Shown: piece by piece, positions 1 through 7,928 of the stretch | How the letters are laid out: each line of letters opens with the position of its first letter | Position numbering within the stretch: the first letter of the stretch is position 1 | DNA from: an uncultured Mollicutes bacterium | GTDB lineage: Bacteria > Bacillota_I > Bacilli_A > RFN20 > CAG-288 | Reading direction: 5' to 3' | Assembly: GCA_900539865.1 (NCBI GenBank) | Contig: UQDS01000007.1 | Location: forward strand, 22,092 to 86,091 | Length of the DNA: 64,000 nucleotides | The notes under the pieces: generated by a model | The model's database searches: none | Told to the model about the DNA's origin: nothing | What the model saw: the letters and a program-made list of their open reading frames with translations, nothing else | Position numbers and translations under genes: made by a program

Positions 1-1
1 T

Positions 2-595
2 CTTTGCCTTTCTTCCGGTCTTTCTTCTACTTATCAAAGTGTACAAACAGCAATTTTAGATTTAAAAGATCAATATCCTGAACGTAAAATTGTCGCTGTG
101 GATACTCTTTCTGCGACAAGCGGTATTGGTTTCCTTATTTTAAAAGCGATCGAAAATCGCAATAATGGTGTTTCTTTAGAAGAGAACGCAAATGCATTAG
201 ATGTAGCAAAGAAACATATTGCTGCAGAATTCATGGTACAAGATTTAGAGTATTTGAAGCGCGGAGGAAGAGTCTCTTCGGCTGCCGCAGTCGTAGGAAG
301 CTTATTAAATATTGTTCCGCTTCTTTGCATCAATGAAGAAGGTAAATTAGAGACAATGGCAAAAGTGAGAGGACATAAGAAAGCAATTGATTTCTTATTG
401 GATCGCTTTGATAAAAATTATGCAGGAGGTCCGATCTTTATCATAGATTCTGATGAAGAAAAACTCCGTGAGCAATTGATGGAAATGTTGAAGGCAAGAA
501 AGCCCGAAAGTGAATTCCATCACACATTGTTAAGCCCCATCATCGGCGCCCATACTGGACCGGGTATGCTTGCTCTTGTTTATCAAAAGAAATAA
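2..595 (+). CDS. DegV family fatty-acid-binding protein, 3' part
   Basis: The reading frame is open from the first base of the window, so the N-terminus lies outside it; about 197 residues are visible. DegV/FakB proteins bind a fatty acid and, in FakA/FakB systems, present it for phosphorylation. The segment CLSSGLSSTYQS near the visible start matches the family's serine-rich carboxylate-binding loop, and the C-terminal HTGPG followed by hydrophobic residues matches the second binding loop. YLKRGGR in the middle is also a family motif. A hairpin terminator follows at 690. Whether it pairs with a FakA kinase cannot be seen here. Confidence 0.93.
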   Translation, partial: LCLSSGLSSTYQSVQTAILDLKDQYPERKIVAVDTLSATSGIGFLILKAIENRNNGVSLEENANALDVAKKHIAAEFMVQDLEYLKRGGRVSSAAAVVGSLLNIVPLLCINEEGKLETMAKVRGHKKAIDFLLDRFDKNYAGGPIFIIDSDEEKLREQLMEMLKARKPESEFHHTLLSPIIGAHTGPGMLALVYQKK

Positions 596-1252
596 AGAAG
601 AATTAATTAAAAATAAAACTTACTTATTTTAAAACAAATATAAATTCTAAGCACTGAAGCTGTAAGTTTTATCATTTCATGAGATTGATAAGGATGCCTC
701 TCTCTTATAGTTGGCATCCTTTTTTGTTTTTTACTATAGTAATTGGAACACACATTATCTCTCATTTGAAGCACTGCTATCAGTTATCAATTATTTGTTT
801 GAATAAAATTAGGATGAGTTAAAGAACAGACCTGCTTTGTGTTTTTTTACCGATGTTGTTTTTAAGTTTATTACCAGTTCCGTTTTTTCTTTAAATAGAG
901 AAGCCGAAAATGAATCAAAGAAGTTAAATTAAAGATAAAGAGAGGAATGATAACAGTGAGCTTTAGAAGCCACTATAAAAGACTTTTAAAGTGAATTTGA
1001 TGCGGTGATATAGTCGATATTTAGCCACATAAAATATTATCTTCAAAGTAATCTTTAGAGACTTCTTTGAAGGTGTTTTATTCAGGAATTATCAGCAGGT
1101 TAAACTTTTTTACTGAATCATCAAAGGAAGTGTTTCACTTAAATTAATAATATTTTAAATAAATAAATATCGACTAAAAAACAAAGTTTTTTCAATTTAT
1201 TTTTTATTATAGACTTATGAAAATAATATAAAGTTGGTTTTATTCAACTTTG
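596..1252. other. Gene-free interval with an inverted repeat
   Basis: No credible coding sequence. It holds an 11-bp perfect inverted repeat, ATAAAACTTAC at 613-623 and its complement at 662-672, spaced 38 bases, just after the DegV stop. A separate T-tract terminator lies at 690-728. The rest (730-1252) is AT-rich with nothing recognisable. Confidence 0.5.
690..728 (+). terminator. Rho-independent terminator after DegV gene
   Basis: AAGGATGCC (690-698) pairs with GGCATCCTT (713-721) and is followed by a T-rich run. Confidence 0.85.
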
Positions 1253-1462
1253 TTAAAACGAAGAGTCGACGTCTTCTAAAACCAAGCAGTGCATCGGACA
1301 GAAGTTAGAACATTTACCGCAGCTGATGCAAAGAGAGTAATCGACAACAGGTGCAGAGTGATTGTCTTTTTGAGTCAAGGCTTTTGTTGGACAGACTCTC
1401 ACCGCTGGACAAGGGTGATTCTTAGGGCAACGCTCTTCATAGACGTGTAATTTTTTCGGCAT
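1253..1462 (-). CDS. Small 4Fe-4S ferredoxin-like protein
   Basis: A 69-residue protein with two cysteine clusters: an N-terminal CPKNHPCPAVRVCP and a classical CISCGKCSNFCP near the C-terminus. Together these could hold one or two 4Fe-4S clusters, so an electron-transfer role is expected. The ATG at 1462 is chosen because AAGGAG precedes it closely; the frame is open further upstream but without a better start. It stands alone, with the terminator of the upstream glycan operon before it. The first cluster has spacing unlike standard bacterial 2[4Fe-4S] ferredoxins. Partner enzymes are not evident. Confidence 0.85.
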   Translation of the reverse strand: MPKKLHVYEERCPKNHPCPAVRVCPTKALTQKDNHSAPVVDYSLCISCGKCSNFCPMHCLVLEDVDSSF

Positions 1463-1519
1463 AGAAATTCTCCTTTTTTCTATGATACTAAAAGGAAAAG
1501 AAGAAATCATCTCATATGC

Positions 1520-1565
1520 AAGTTAAAAACAGAACTTGATGGATTATATCCTCAAGTTCTGTTTT
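1520..1565 (-). terminator. Terminator of the GH78 operon
   Basis: A 14-bp perfect stem (1526-1539 with 1552-1565), followed in the minus direction by a T run. It ends the operon that begins at 10,370. Confidence 0.85.
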
Positions 1566-1735
1566 CTTGTTGGTAAGACGATTCTTGACTTAAAATAGGA
1601 GAAATAGATTGAATCACCTTTATTGGTTTATTAAAGTATTATGTTTTTGCATGAGGAAAATAGAAACCTTTTGAAGAGAGTGATGGTATTAAGGACTTTA
1701 AAATCTTATTTGGTTAATGTGTTTTATCGACTACT

Positions 1736-4318
1736 TTAGATGGTGTTCTGTTCTTCTTGTTGTTCTGATAATGGAACGATATATTCAAATTTACCAGAAC
1801 TGATTGTCTTCTCTCCGTTAGGCAAGATGACTTTTGCGATACAGTTAGCAGGAATTTCTAAGGTGTAAATTATCTTTTTGTTTTCTTTCTTCCAACCGCT
1901 GATCACTTTTCCGTATACGCTTTGATATTCACAAATTGCGTATTTGAAGTTTCCGCCCGCTAGTGGAGCGATTTGAAAGGCGTTTTCTCCCATCACTTGA
2001 ATACCACACATTTTGTTGAATATCCACTCGCATACTGCGCCTTTGGAATAGTGATTGAGGCTTGCAATCCCACCTTGAGCTTTTGTGCCTTCCCAGCTTT
2101 CCCAAATAGTAGTCGCTCCTGACTTGGGCATAAATAGCCATCCGGGCATCTCTTCGTTTTCAAGCAATTTATAGGCGGCATTTACATCTATATCGCTTAA
2201 TACATTTAAAATAAGCGGTGTGGATAAAAAGCCAGTTCCAAGTCTCCATCCGTAATTTTGAATTGCTTTTATCAGTCGTTGTTTTGCGTATTCTTTGTCT
2301 TTTTCCTCTAACAGGTCGAGGTAAAGAGGACGTACGAGTAACGCTTGTCTATCGGTATCAAGCGGAAAAGCTTTGGTTTTTCTCATTGCCTGATAGGCTT
2401 GTTTTGTCCCTTTTGCATATTTTTGATAGAGCAAAGCATCTTCTTCTTTTCCTAGCACCTTAGCAATTTCTGTCATCAATGTCATCATGTAATAGGTATA
2501 TGCAGTAGATACTTCGGGGTGTGGTAAGATCATATCGGTCCAATGGTTCGGGAAGACATCAGCAGGTTCTGCCCATTCACCATAGGACTGTCCATAGTTG
2601 ACAGCGTACTTACGATATTTGTGTTTTAAGTGTAGCGGCTTAGATAAAATTGTCATTTTACCGCAACGCTTGATCATAAATTTAGCGTACTTTTTCATCC
2701 GGTCGTAATATTCGGTAAGAATGCTAGTATCTCCGTATTTTTTCCAAAATTCATAAGGGATAATGATACCTGCATCTGCCCAACCGACAGATCCGTTCAT
2801 AACTGCCATGTAGAAGTCTACACCTCCTGCTGGAGCAATCTGTGGAAGTCGACCGTTCTTTTTCTGCCAGTCGTATACATCACGCAAATATTTTTTAGCA
2901 AATGCAGCATAGTCCAAAAGGTAACTTGCGGTATTGAAAAAGATCTGGGCGTCTCCAGTCCACCCGTGTCTTTCACGAGTAGGACAGTCGGTAGGTACAT
3001 CGGCGTGGTTGTTCTTTGCTGACCACATGGTGCACGTTACAAATTTATTTAAAAGCTCATTTGAGCTTGCGAATTTTATCGCTTCCGCCATATTAGAGTA
3101 GACGGCAATCGCAGTGAAGTCTTCTGGATTCCACTGGATATCTGTTTCTATTAAGACATATTGAAAACCGAAGATTGTAAAAGTAGGCTTATATTCGTTG
3201 ACCCCTTCTTTGCAGGTGTAGATAATCTGCTGTAAAGGGGTTGTCTTTTTTTCCATGCTAAGTTGAATGTTCTTCTGTGTAAATTCGCCGTTTTCATCTA
3301 GCAATTCGCCAAAGCGAAGACGAATACTTTGCCCTTTATGCGCGTTGAGAACAAAAGAGCAGTAACCGGCTATGTTCTGTCCAAAGTCTAACACTTTCTT
3401 ACCGCTAGGCATAGTGATAACTGTCGGTTTGAACTTTTCATGTTCGGTGATAAAAACATTGTTTGAAGCTGAGGGCAAAACATTGTGATTTACCACTTTT
3501 GCCTTACCTTGATAGGTAGCTTCTTTGTTTGCGTCTACTACTTCACCGTCTTTGTTGTCTGCAAAGGTAATCGCTCCGTCATTCGACCATTGCCAAGATT
3601 CATCTGTACAGATGATTTGTGACGTTTTGTCTTCTTTGATGATTTCAAGTTGTGCAAATAGTTTTGTCTGTTTACCGTACTGGTTTTTCAATCCCCAAGC
3701 GCCGGTGCTTCCTCTATACCAACCATCGGAAAGCTGTACTGTGATTTCGTTTTTGCCGCATTGTAGCAGCTGAGTCACATCGTAAGTTTGCATTTGGACA
3801 CGTTTTCTATAATCGGTATGACCGGGTGCCAACACAAAGTCACCGATTCTGTTTCCGTTTAGTTTCGCCTCATATAGACCGCAAGCGGTGATATATAAAC
3901 GGGCTTTATGAATGTTGTCCGCGGAAAATTCTTTTCTAAAGCAGTCGACAGGATAACGTTTCTTTTTATTGACACGATAGTTACCTGCAATCCATTTGGC
4001 TTTAAAATCATCCAAAGAGAGCAATCCCATTTCAAAAAAAGCAGAAGAGGGTTCGCCTTCTTTTTCGTTTTCATCCCAAAGCGTAACTTTCCATTCAACT
4101 CTTTGACGAGAGATAAGCGCTACAGGAAAGACAATTCCTGTCATTTGAGAAGAGGATACTTTTCCACTGTCCCACACAGTTTCTTTTGATGTTGTAGCTA
4201 TGATGCGATAAGCTGTCTGTTTTAATCCGCCCTCGCAGTTCCACGATAGACGCGGTTCTTTGATGTCGATCCCAATGGGATTCGTTAAATATTCTGTTTT
4301 TAAATTGATCGCTTTCAT
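1736..4318 (-). CDS. GH78 alpha-L-rhamnosidase
   Basis: An 860-residue protein of normal GH78 length. The family hydrolyses terminal alpha-L-rhamnose from glycans and plant glycosides by inversion. The N-terminal beta-sandwich domains are followed by a six-hairpin catalytic domain from about residue 400. The hallmark DCPTRERHGWTGDAQ stretch sits near residue 445, with YGEWAEPAD further on and a C-terminal beta-sandwich. No signal peptide, so it acts in the cytoplasm on imported sugars. It is the last gene of the 10,370-1,736 operon; its ATG directly abuts the TAA of the SGNH gene, implying translational coupling. The nearest RBS is GGTGAT within the upstream gene's end. Confidence 0.95.
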   Translation of the reverse strand: MKAINLKTEYLTNPIGIDIKEPRLSWNCEGGLKQTAYRIIATTSKETVWDSGKVSSSQMTGIVFPVALISRQRVEWKVTLWDENEKEGEPSSAFFEMGLLSLDDFKAKWIAGNYRVNKKKRYPVDCFRKEFSADNIHKARLYITACGLYEAKLNGNRIGDFVLAPGHTDYRKRVQMQTYDVTQLLQCGKNEITVQLSDGWYRGSTGAWGLKNQYGKQTKLFAQLEIIKEDKTSQIICTDESWQWSNDGAITFADNKDGEVVDANKEATYQGKAKVVNHNVLPSASNNVFITEHEKFKPTVITMPSGKKVLDFGQNIAGYCSFVLNAHKGQSIRLRFGELLDENGEFTQKNIQLSMEKKTTPLQQIIYTCKEGVNEYKPTFTIFGFQYVLIETDIQWNPEDFTAIAVYSNMAEAIKFASSNELLNKFVTCTMWSAKNNHADVPTDCPTRERHGWTGDAQIFFNTASYLLDYAAFAKKYLRDVYDWQKKNGRLPQIAPAGGVDFYMAVMNGSVGWADAGIIIPYEFWKKYGDTSILTEYYDRMKKYAKFMIKRCGKMTILSKPLHLKHKYRKYAVNYGQSYGEWAEPADVFPNHWTDMILPHPEVSTAYTYYMMTLMTEIAKVLGKEEDALLYQKYAKGTKQAYQAMRKTKAFPLDTDRQALLVRPLYLDLLEEKDKEYAKQRLIKAIQNYGWRLGTGFLSTPLILNVLSDIDVNAAYKLLENEEMPGWLFMPKSGATTIWESWEGTKAQGGIASLNHYSKGAVCEWIFNKMCGIQVMGENAFQIAPLAGGNFKYAICEYQSVYGKVISGWKKENKKIIYTLEIPANCIAKVILPNGEKTISSGKFEYIVPLSEQQEEQNTI

Positions 4319-5110
4319 TTAATCACCTATATAATCGTATAGATATTGTTCCATCTTTGGCATCCACCATTCCAGATATCCTGCCTTGGTAGGATGAATG
4401 TCATCTGCCATATAAAGTTTTCTTTGTTCTTTTGTAATATTGTTAAAGTTTTTATCTGTGTAAAGGTCGATAATTCCAATTGCTTTTTTAGCTTGTATAT
4501 CTTTTAGCGTCTTTACCATATGGACATAGTGTTCGTTTTCATAGTAACAATTGGTGTAAAACACAATGGGGCAATTCCACGTCTGTGTCACATAGTCAAT
4601 AATGTAATTGATTGCGCCGGACACTGTCGTTGTATCTATTGTGTTCACGCTGCCAATTGGCTTTTTTAAAGTGGCATCGTTTGTAGAGAGTTGGCAGATG
4701 AAGAGATCAAACGAGTTTGATTTATTCATCTTTTGAAGGCGTTCAACATATGAATTTTTCCCCTCTACAAGCGTCGTTCCACTCACGGCCTCTTTGACGA
4801 ATGTCGTGCCGTTGTGTTTTGAAATATATTCGGGGAAAGCAATTTGCTGAGAGCATGCTCCATACGTAACGGATGAGCCAAGATAGGCAATATGATAACC
4901 TTGAAGCGGGCTATCTTTCAGCATCGGAACGTTTTCTAAGTTGTATTTTTCACCATTTCCTTCCCGTTTAGAAAGGCGTTTATTCATCAACTTTCCAAAT
5001 GGCGGGATACCCCAAAGGCTTCCTGCCACAAGCAGTCCAATGAAGCAGGATATAAGTATAAAAACACCTATAGATGTAATTGTGATAATTGCTATTTTTT
5101 CTGGAGTCAT
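4319..5110 (-). CDS. SGNH/GDSL-type esterase with N-terminal membrane anchor
   Basis: About 263 residues. The ATG at 5110 is chosen because AGGAGG precedes it and it forms an ATGA overlap with the upstream esterase gene. One hydrophobic helix (about residues 7-35) should tether it to the membrane. The SGNH blocks are LGSSVTYGA near residue 78 (Ser nucleophile; Ser replaces the usual Asp of the GDS motif), STNDA near 143 and ADDIHPTKAGY near 237 (catalytic Asp and His). Such enzymes often remove acetyl groups from polysaccharides. Its place between an esterase and a rhamnosidase supports sugar deacetylation, but the substrate is inferred. Confidence 0.88.
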   Translation of the reverse strand: MTPEKIAIITITSIGVFILISCFIGLLVAGSLWGIPPFGKLMNKRLSKREGNGEKYNLENVPMLKDSPLQGYHIAYLGSSVTYGACSQQIAFPEYISKHNGTTFVKEAVSGTTLVEGKNSYVERLQKMNKSNSFDLFICQLSTNDATLKKPIGSVNTIDTTTVSGAINYIIDYVTQTWNCPIVFYTNCYYENEHYVHMVKTLKDIQAKKAIGIIDLYTDKNFNNITKEQRKLYMADDIHPTKAGYLEWWMPKMEQYLYDYIGD

Positions 5111-6048
5111 AATTCCTCCTTTTGCCATAGAGCAATCGCTTTTTCAAGCCAACCTTCTGCAGGTGTACCTTCGCCAAGTCCTAAGCCGTGCCCGGATCCG
5201 TCGACAGAAAGGTATTCATAATGACAATTATACTTTTTTAACACCTCTGCAAACATCTGACTATTTACAAACGGTACTATGGAGTCTTTTTTGCACTGCC
5301 AAAGGTAGGTTGCGGGATAGTCACTATCAACAAGACCTTCGATCGAATACATTTTTTGGATTTCTTTGTTTTGATAGTCTTTCCCAAGAAGTTTTTTACG
5401 GCTCCCTGGGTGGGTATGTTCTCCCATTGTGATAACGGGATAGGCAAGCATCACTGCTTTCGGTTTGGGTAACTTGTATTTTTCATAGCCGAGTTGTTTG
5501 GTCGCCCAACTTGCTGCAAGGTGTCCACCTGCGGAAAAGCCGCACACTGCATAGTCTTTCGTATTTACTCCAAGACGTTTTGCGTTGAGAAAAATCCATT
5601 GAATCATTTCTGCTACGTCATCTTGGGGATTAGGATAATGTGCGTTTTTACCTACGCGATATTGGCCGATAAATGCGTTGTAGCCTAGCTCGTTGAGTTT
5701 TATTGCTGTTGTATAACCTTCTACGAATGAAAACACGTTGTTGTATCCCCCTCCGGGAAGAATAAGCACGAAGGGTCTATCTTGTCCAATGGTAAAGGCG
5801 TATATTCCTGTATCCTTGTTTGGCAAGGAATAAAACAGTGTTTGTCCTTTGTCTATCCTTTCGCACATTGTATTGAGTGCATTCACTGTACTTTCTACAG
5901 GTAAAGGAAAAAACCATTGCAACTGTTTGATTTGATATGCCTGCATTACAAAAGCATACTGACGAGGACTGATAATGTATTTCTTAAACGATGCAAACGC
6001 TTTATAGTGTCGCACCGTCCAAATTCTGCTTTTTGCTGTAAATGACAT
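5107..6048 (-). CDS. Alpha/beta-hydrolase, acetyl-esterase-like
   Basis: About 313 residues. The start at 6048 lies eight bases after the transporter stop; an upstream in-frame ATG lies inside the transporter gene and would be less likely. The PGGGY oxyanion loop is near residue 99, the nucleophile elbow GFSAGGH near 171, an acid in CKKDSI near 254 and the catalytic His in DGSGHG near 287, so the whole triad is present. It resembles the BD-FAE/acetyl xylan esterase type of the hormone-sensitive-lipase-like families. No signal peptide. It probably removes acyl groups from imported oligosaccharides before GH3/GH78 attack. RBS is weak, so coupling to the transporter gene is likely. Confidence 0.88.
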   Translation of the reverse strand: MSFTAKSRIWTVRHYKAFASFKKYIISPRQYAFVMQAYQIKQLQWFFPLPVESTVNALNTMCERIDKGQTLFYSLPNKDTGIYAFTIGQDRPFVLILPGGGYNNVFSFVEGYTTAIKLNELGYNAFIGQYRVGKNAHYPNPQDDVAEMIQWIFLNAKRLGVNTKDYAVCGFSAGGHLAASWATKQLGYEKYKLPKPKAVMLAYPVITMGEHTHPGSRKKLLGKDYQNKEIQKMYSIEGLVDSDYPATYLWQCKKDSIVPFVNSQMFAEVLKKYNCHYEYLSVDGSGHGLGLGEGTPAEGWLEKAIALWQKEEL

Positions 6049-6056
6049 GATTGACG

Positions 6057-7928
6057 TTACTCGTTTTCCGTTGTAGCAAGTTCTGCCTGAATCTTTTGAT
6101 AGTAAGCCTCGCCTTTTAGAAGTTCTGCTTGCCATTGTTTTTCATCGCGTTGAGCACGCTTTTGTAAAGCAGCTTCACGTTTGGCAATTTGTTCCTTGGT
6201 CATCTTTGCAAATTTAGCCGCTTTCTTCTCTTCTGCAAGGCGCTGTTTCTCTTCTGCTTTTGCTTGGGCAGCGAAACGTTTCTGCGCGACTTTTTCTTCC
6301 TTTGCCGCTACGAAAGCTATGTGTTTATTTAATTCAGCATCATAATCCAAACCCTTCTTTGCACACTTTTCTTTGAGTTCTTCACGGAAGATGCGTTCGG
6401 CTTCTTGTTTGAAATGCTCTTCTTCTAGTGCTGCTTTTACTTCGGGTTCTATCCATTTTTCGCCGCGAGCTTCACACGCAGTTTTTTGGCGAGCTCTTAT
6501 CATCGCTTGTTTTCTTTGTACTGTCTTCTCAACGGAGAGGAAAATAAGCAAGACTGCTAAAACTATGCCTGTGATTGTTTCTAAACCCACAAATGCAAAT
6601 GTGATGACATCTTTGACAGCCTGTGGCTGAGCAAAGGCTTGCGTTACACCATCGATTGTTTCGGGTGGAATGTATCCTGCCCCGGCGATCATAGCGTTGA
6701 ATACAGAGGTGGCTACACCGACAATGGCTACAGCAAGAATATTGTAGACGGACATTGCTACACCGTCACAGCGAATACCACTCTTCCATTCGAGATGGTC
6801 AAGGCCATCCGCAAATAGGGCCATAAAGACGTAAGCACAGGGAAGTCCACCGATATTTTTAATGAATTGACCGATTAAGACAATAACTAAATTTTCGGGG
6901 GTCATCCAACAGATTGCACTGCCGAGAGCGTATAGTAAAAATCCGACGAGGGTGACATTTCTTTTTCCGAATTTTCTAGCTAGTGGCCATACAGCAAAGA
7001 TACCAATCCCCATAGGGATACCACCGATGACAGACACGAGCATCTGTGTGATGCCGTCGTTATAGGTTCCAAGCACGTTGTCACAATAATAAACTAGACC
7101 TAAATTCTTCAATGAGGATCCGAATGTGTAAATGAGGAAATAAACGAATGTGACAAGCATGTATTTATCCGTCAATACTATTTTTAATTGGGTCAAGAAA
7201 GGAATTTTCTTTTCTTCCATTCCCATTTGTTCTTCTGTGACGCGCTCTTTGGTAAAGTAATACTCAACTAACGTTAAAGGTAATGCGAGTCCAGAAAGGA
7301 TTCCCATGACAATAATCCAGTTGATCTGGTCTGTGCCCATCAAAGGACGGATTGCCATAGGAAATACGAGAGCGACTAAAATACCACTCATCATGATGGT
7401 AGAAACTTGATTGAAAACAGATAATTCTCCGCGGTGAATGGTGTTGCGGGTAGAGAGTGGAACCATCAGGTTATGGCTCATATTATAGATAGTGAAAGCA
7501 AAGGAATAGAATAAGTTATAGGAAATCATAACCCATACAACTTGTAATGTTTGATTACCGCTAGGAACAGTAAAGAGCAAAATACCTGTAATTAATAGCA
7601 GGGGAGCAGACAATAACAACCAGGGGCGAGCTTTTCCTTGTTTGGTCCTGGTGCGATCGATGATGTATCCCATGATAACATTGGTGATAGCATCAATGAT
7701 TTTACTTACGAGAGGAAATACGACGAGAAAGATACCTCCCCAGACTGTTGTAAGTTTTAGAACGTCGGTATAGTAGACGTTTAAAAAAGATGCAAGAACT
7801 GCGTTTAGCAATAAAGCGCCACATGGGCCGAGTAAATAGCCGAGCCACTTTTCTTTTCCGGTTACATTTTTAGAATGGATTCGGCTGTCAAATATTTTTC
7901 CATTCAACATTTTTCCCATTGCTGACAT
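6057..7928 (-). CDS. GPH-family (MFS) sugar:cation symporter with long charged C-terminal tail
   Basis: A 623-residue transporter. Residues from about 30 to 480 form 12 hydrophobic segments of the glycoside-pentoside-hexuronide type. The conserved cytoplasmic loop with DRTRTKQGKARPW follows the second helix. The remaining roughly 140 residues are highly charged (Lys/Glu/Ala), predicted helical or coiled coil, and include EKWIEPE and KKGLDYDAE. LacS-type GPH proteins carry a PTS IIA domain at this place; this tail is not one. The same tail occurs on the paralogue at 38,214-39,938. GGAGG lies just before the start, six bases after the GH3 stop. It should import the rhamnose/glucose-containing oligosaccharide. 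Confidence 0.93.
   Translation of the reverse strand: MSAMGKMLNGKIFDSRIHSKNVTGKEKWLGYLLGPCGALLLNAVLASFLNVYYTDVLKLTTVWGGIFLVVFPLVSKIIDAITNVIMGYIIDRTRTKQGKARPWLLLSAPLLLITGILLFTVPSGNQTLQVVWVMISYNLFYSFAFTIYNMSHNLMVPLSTRNTIHRGELSVFNQVSTIMMSGILVALVFPMAIRPLMGTDQINWIIVMGILSGLALPLTLVEYYFTKERVTEEQMGMEEKKIPFLTQLKIVLTDKYMLVTFVYFLIYTFGSSLKNLGLVYYCDNVLGTYNDGITQMLVSVIGGIPMGIGIFAVWPLARKFGKRNVTLVGFLLYALGSAICWMTPENLVIVLIGQFIKNIGGLPCAYVFMALFADGLDHLEWKSGIRCDGVAMSVYNILAVAIVGVATSVFNAMIAGAGYIPPETIDGVTQAFAQPQAVKDVITFAFVGLETITGIVLAVLLIFLSVEKTVQRKQAMIRARQKTACEARGEKWIEPEVKAALEEEHFKQEAERIFREELKEKCAKKGLDYDAELNKHIAFVAAKEEKVAQKRFAAQAKAEEKQRLAEEKKAAKFAKMTKEQIAKREAALQKRAQRDEKQWQAELLKGEAYYQKIQAELATTENE

Noticed and set aside
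1929..4189. Several open frames of 60-93 codons on both strands inside the GH78 gene
   Set aside because: They overlap a strongly conserved coding sequence, have no RBS and read as non-native sequence.
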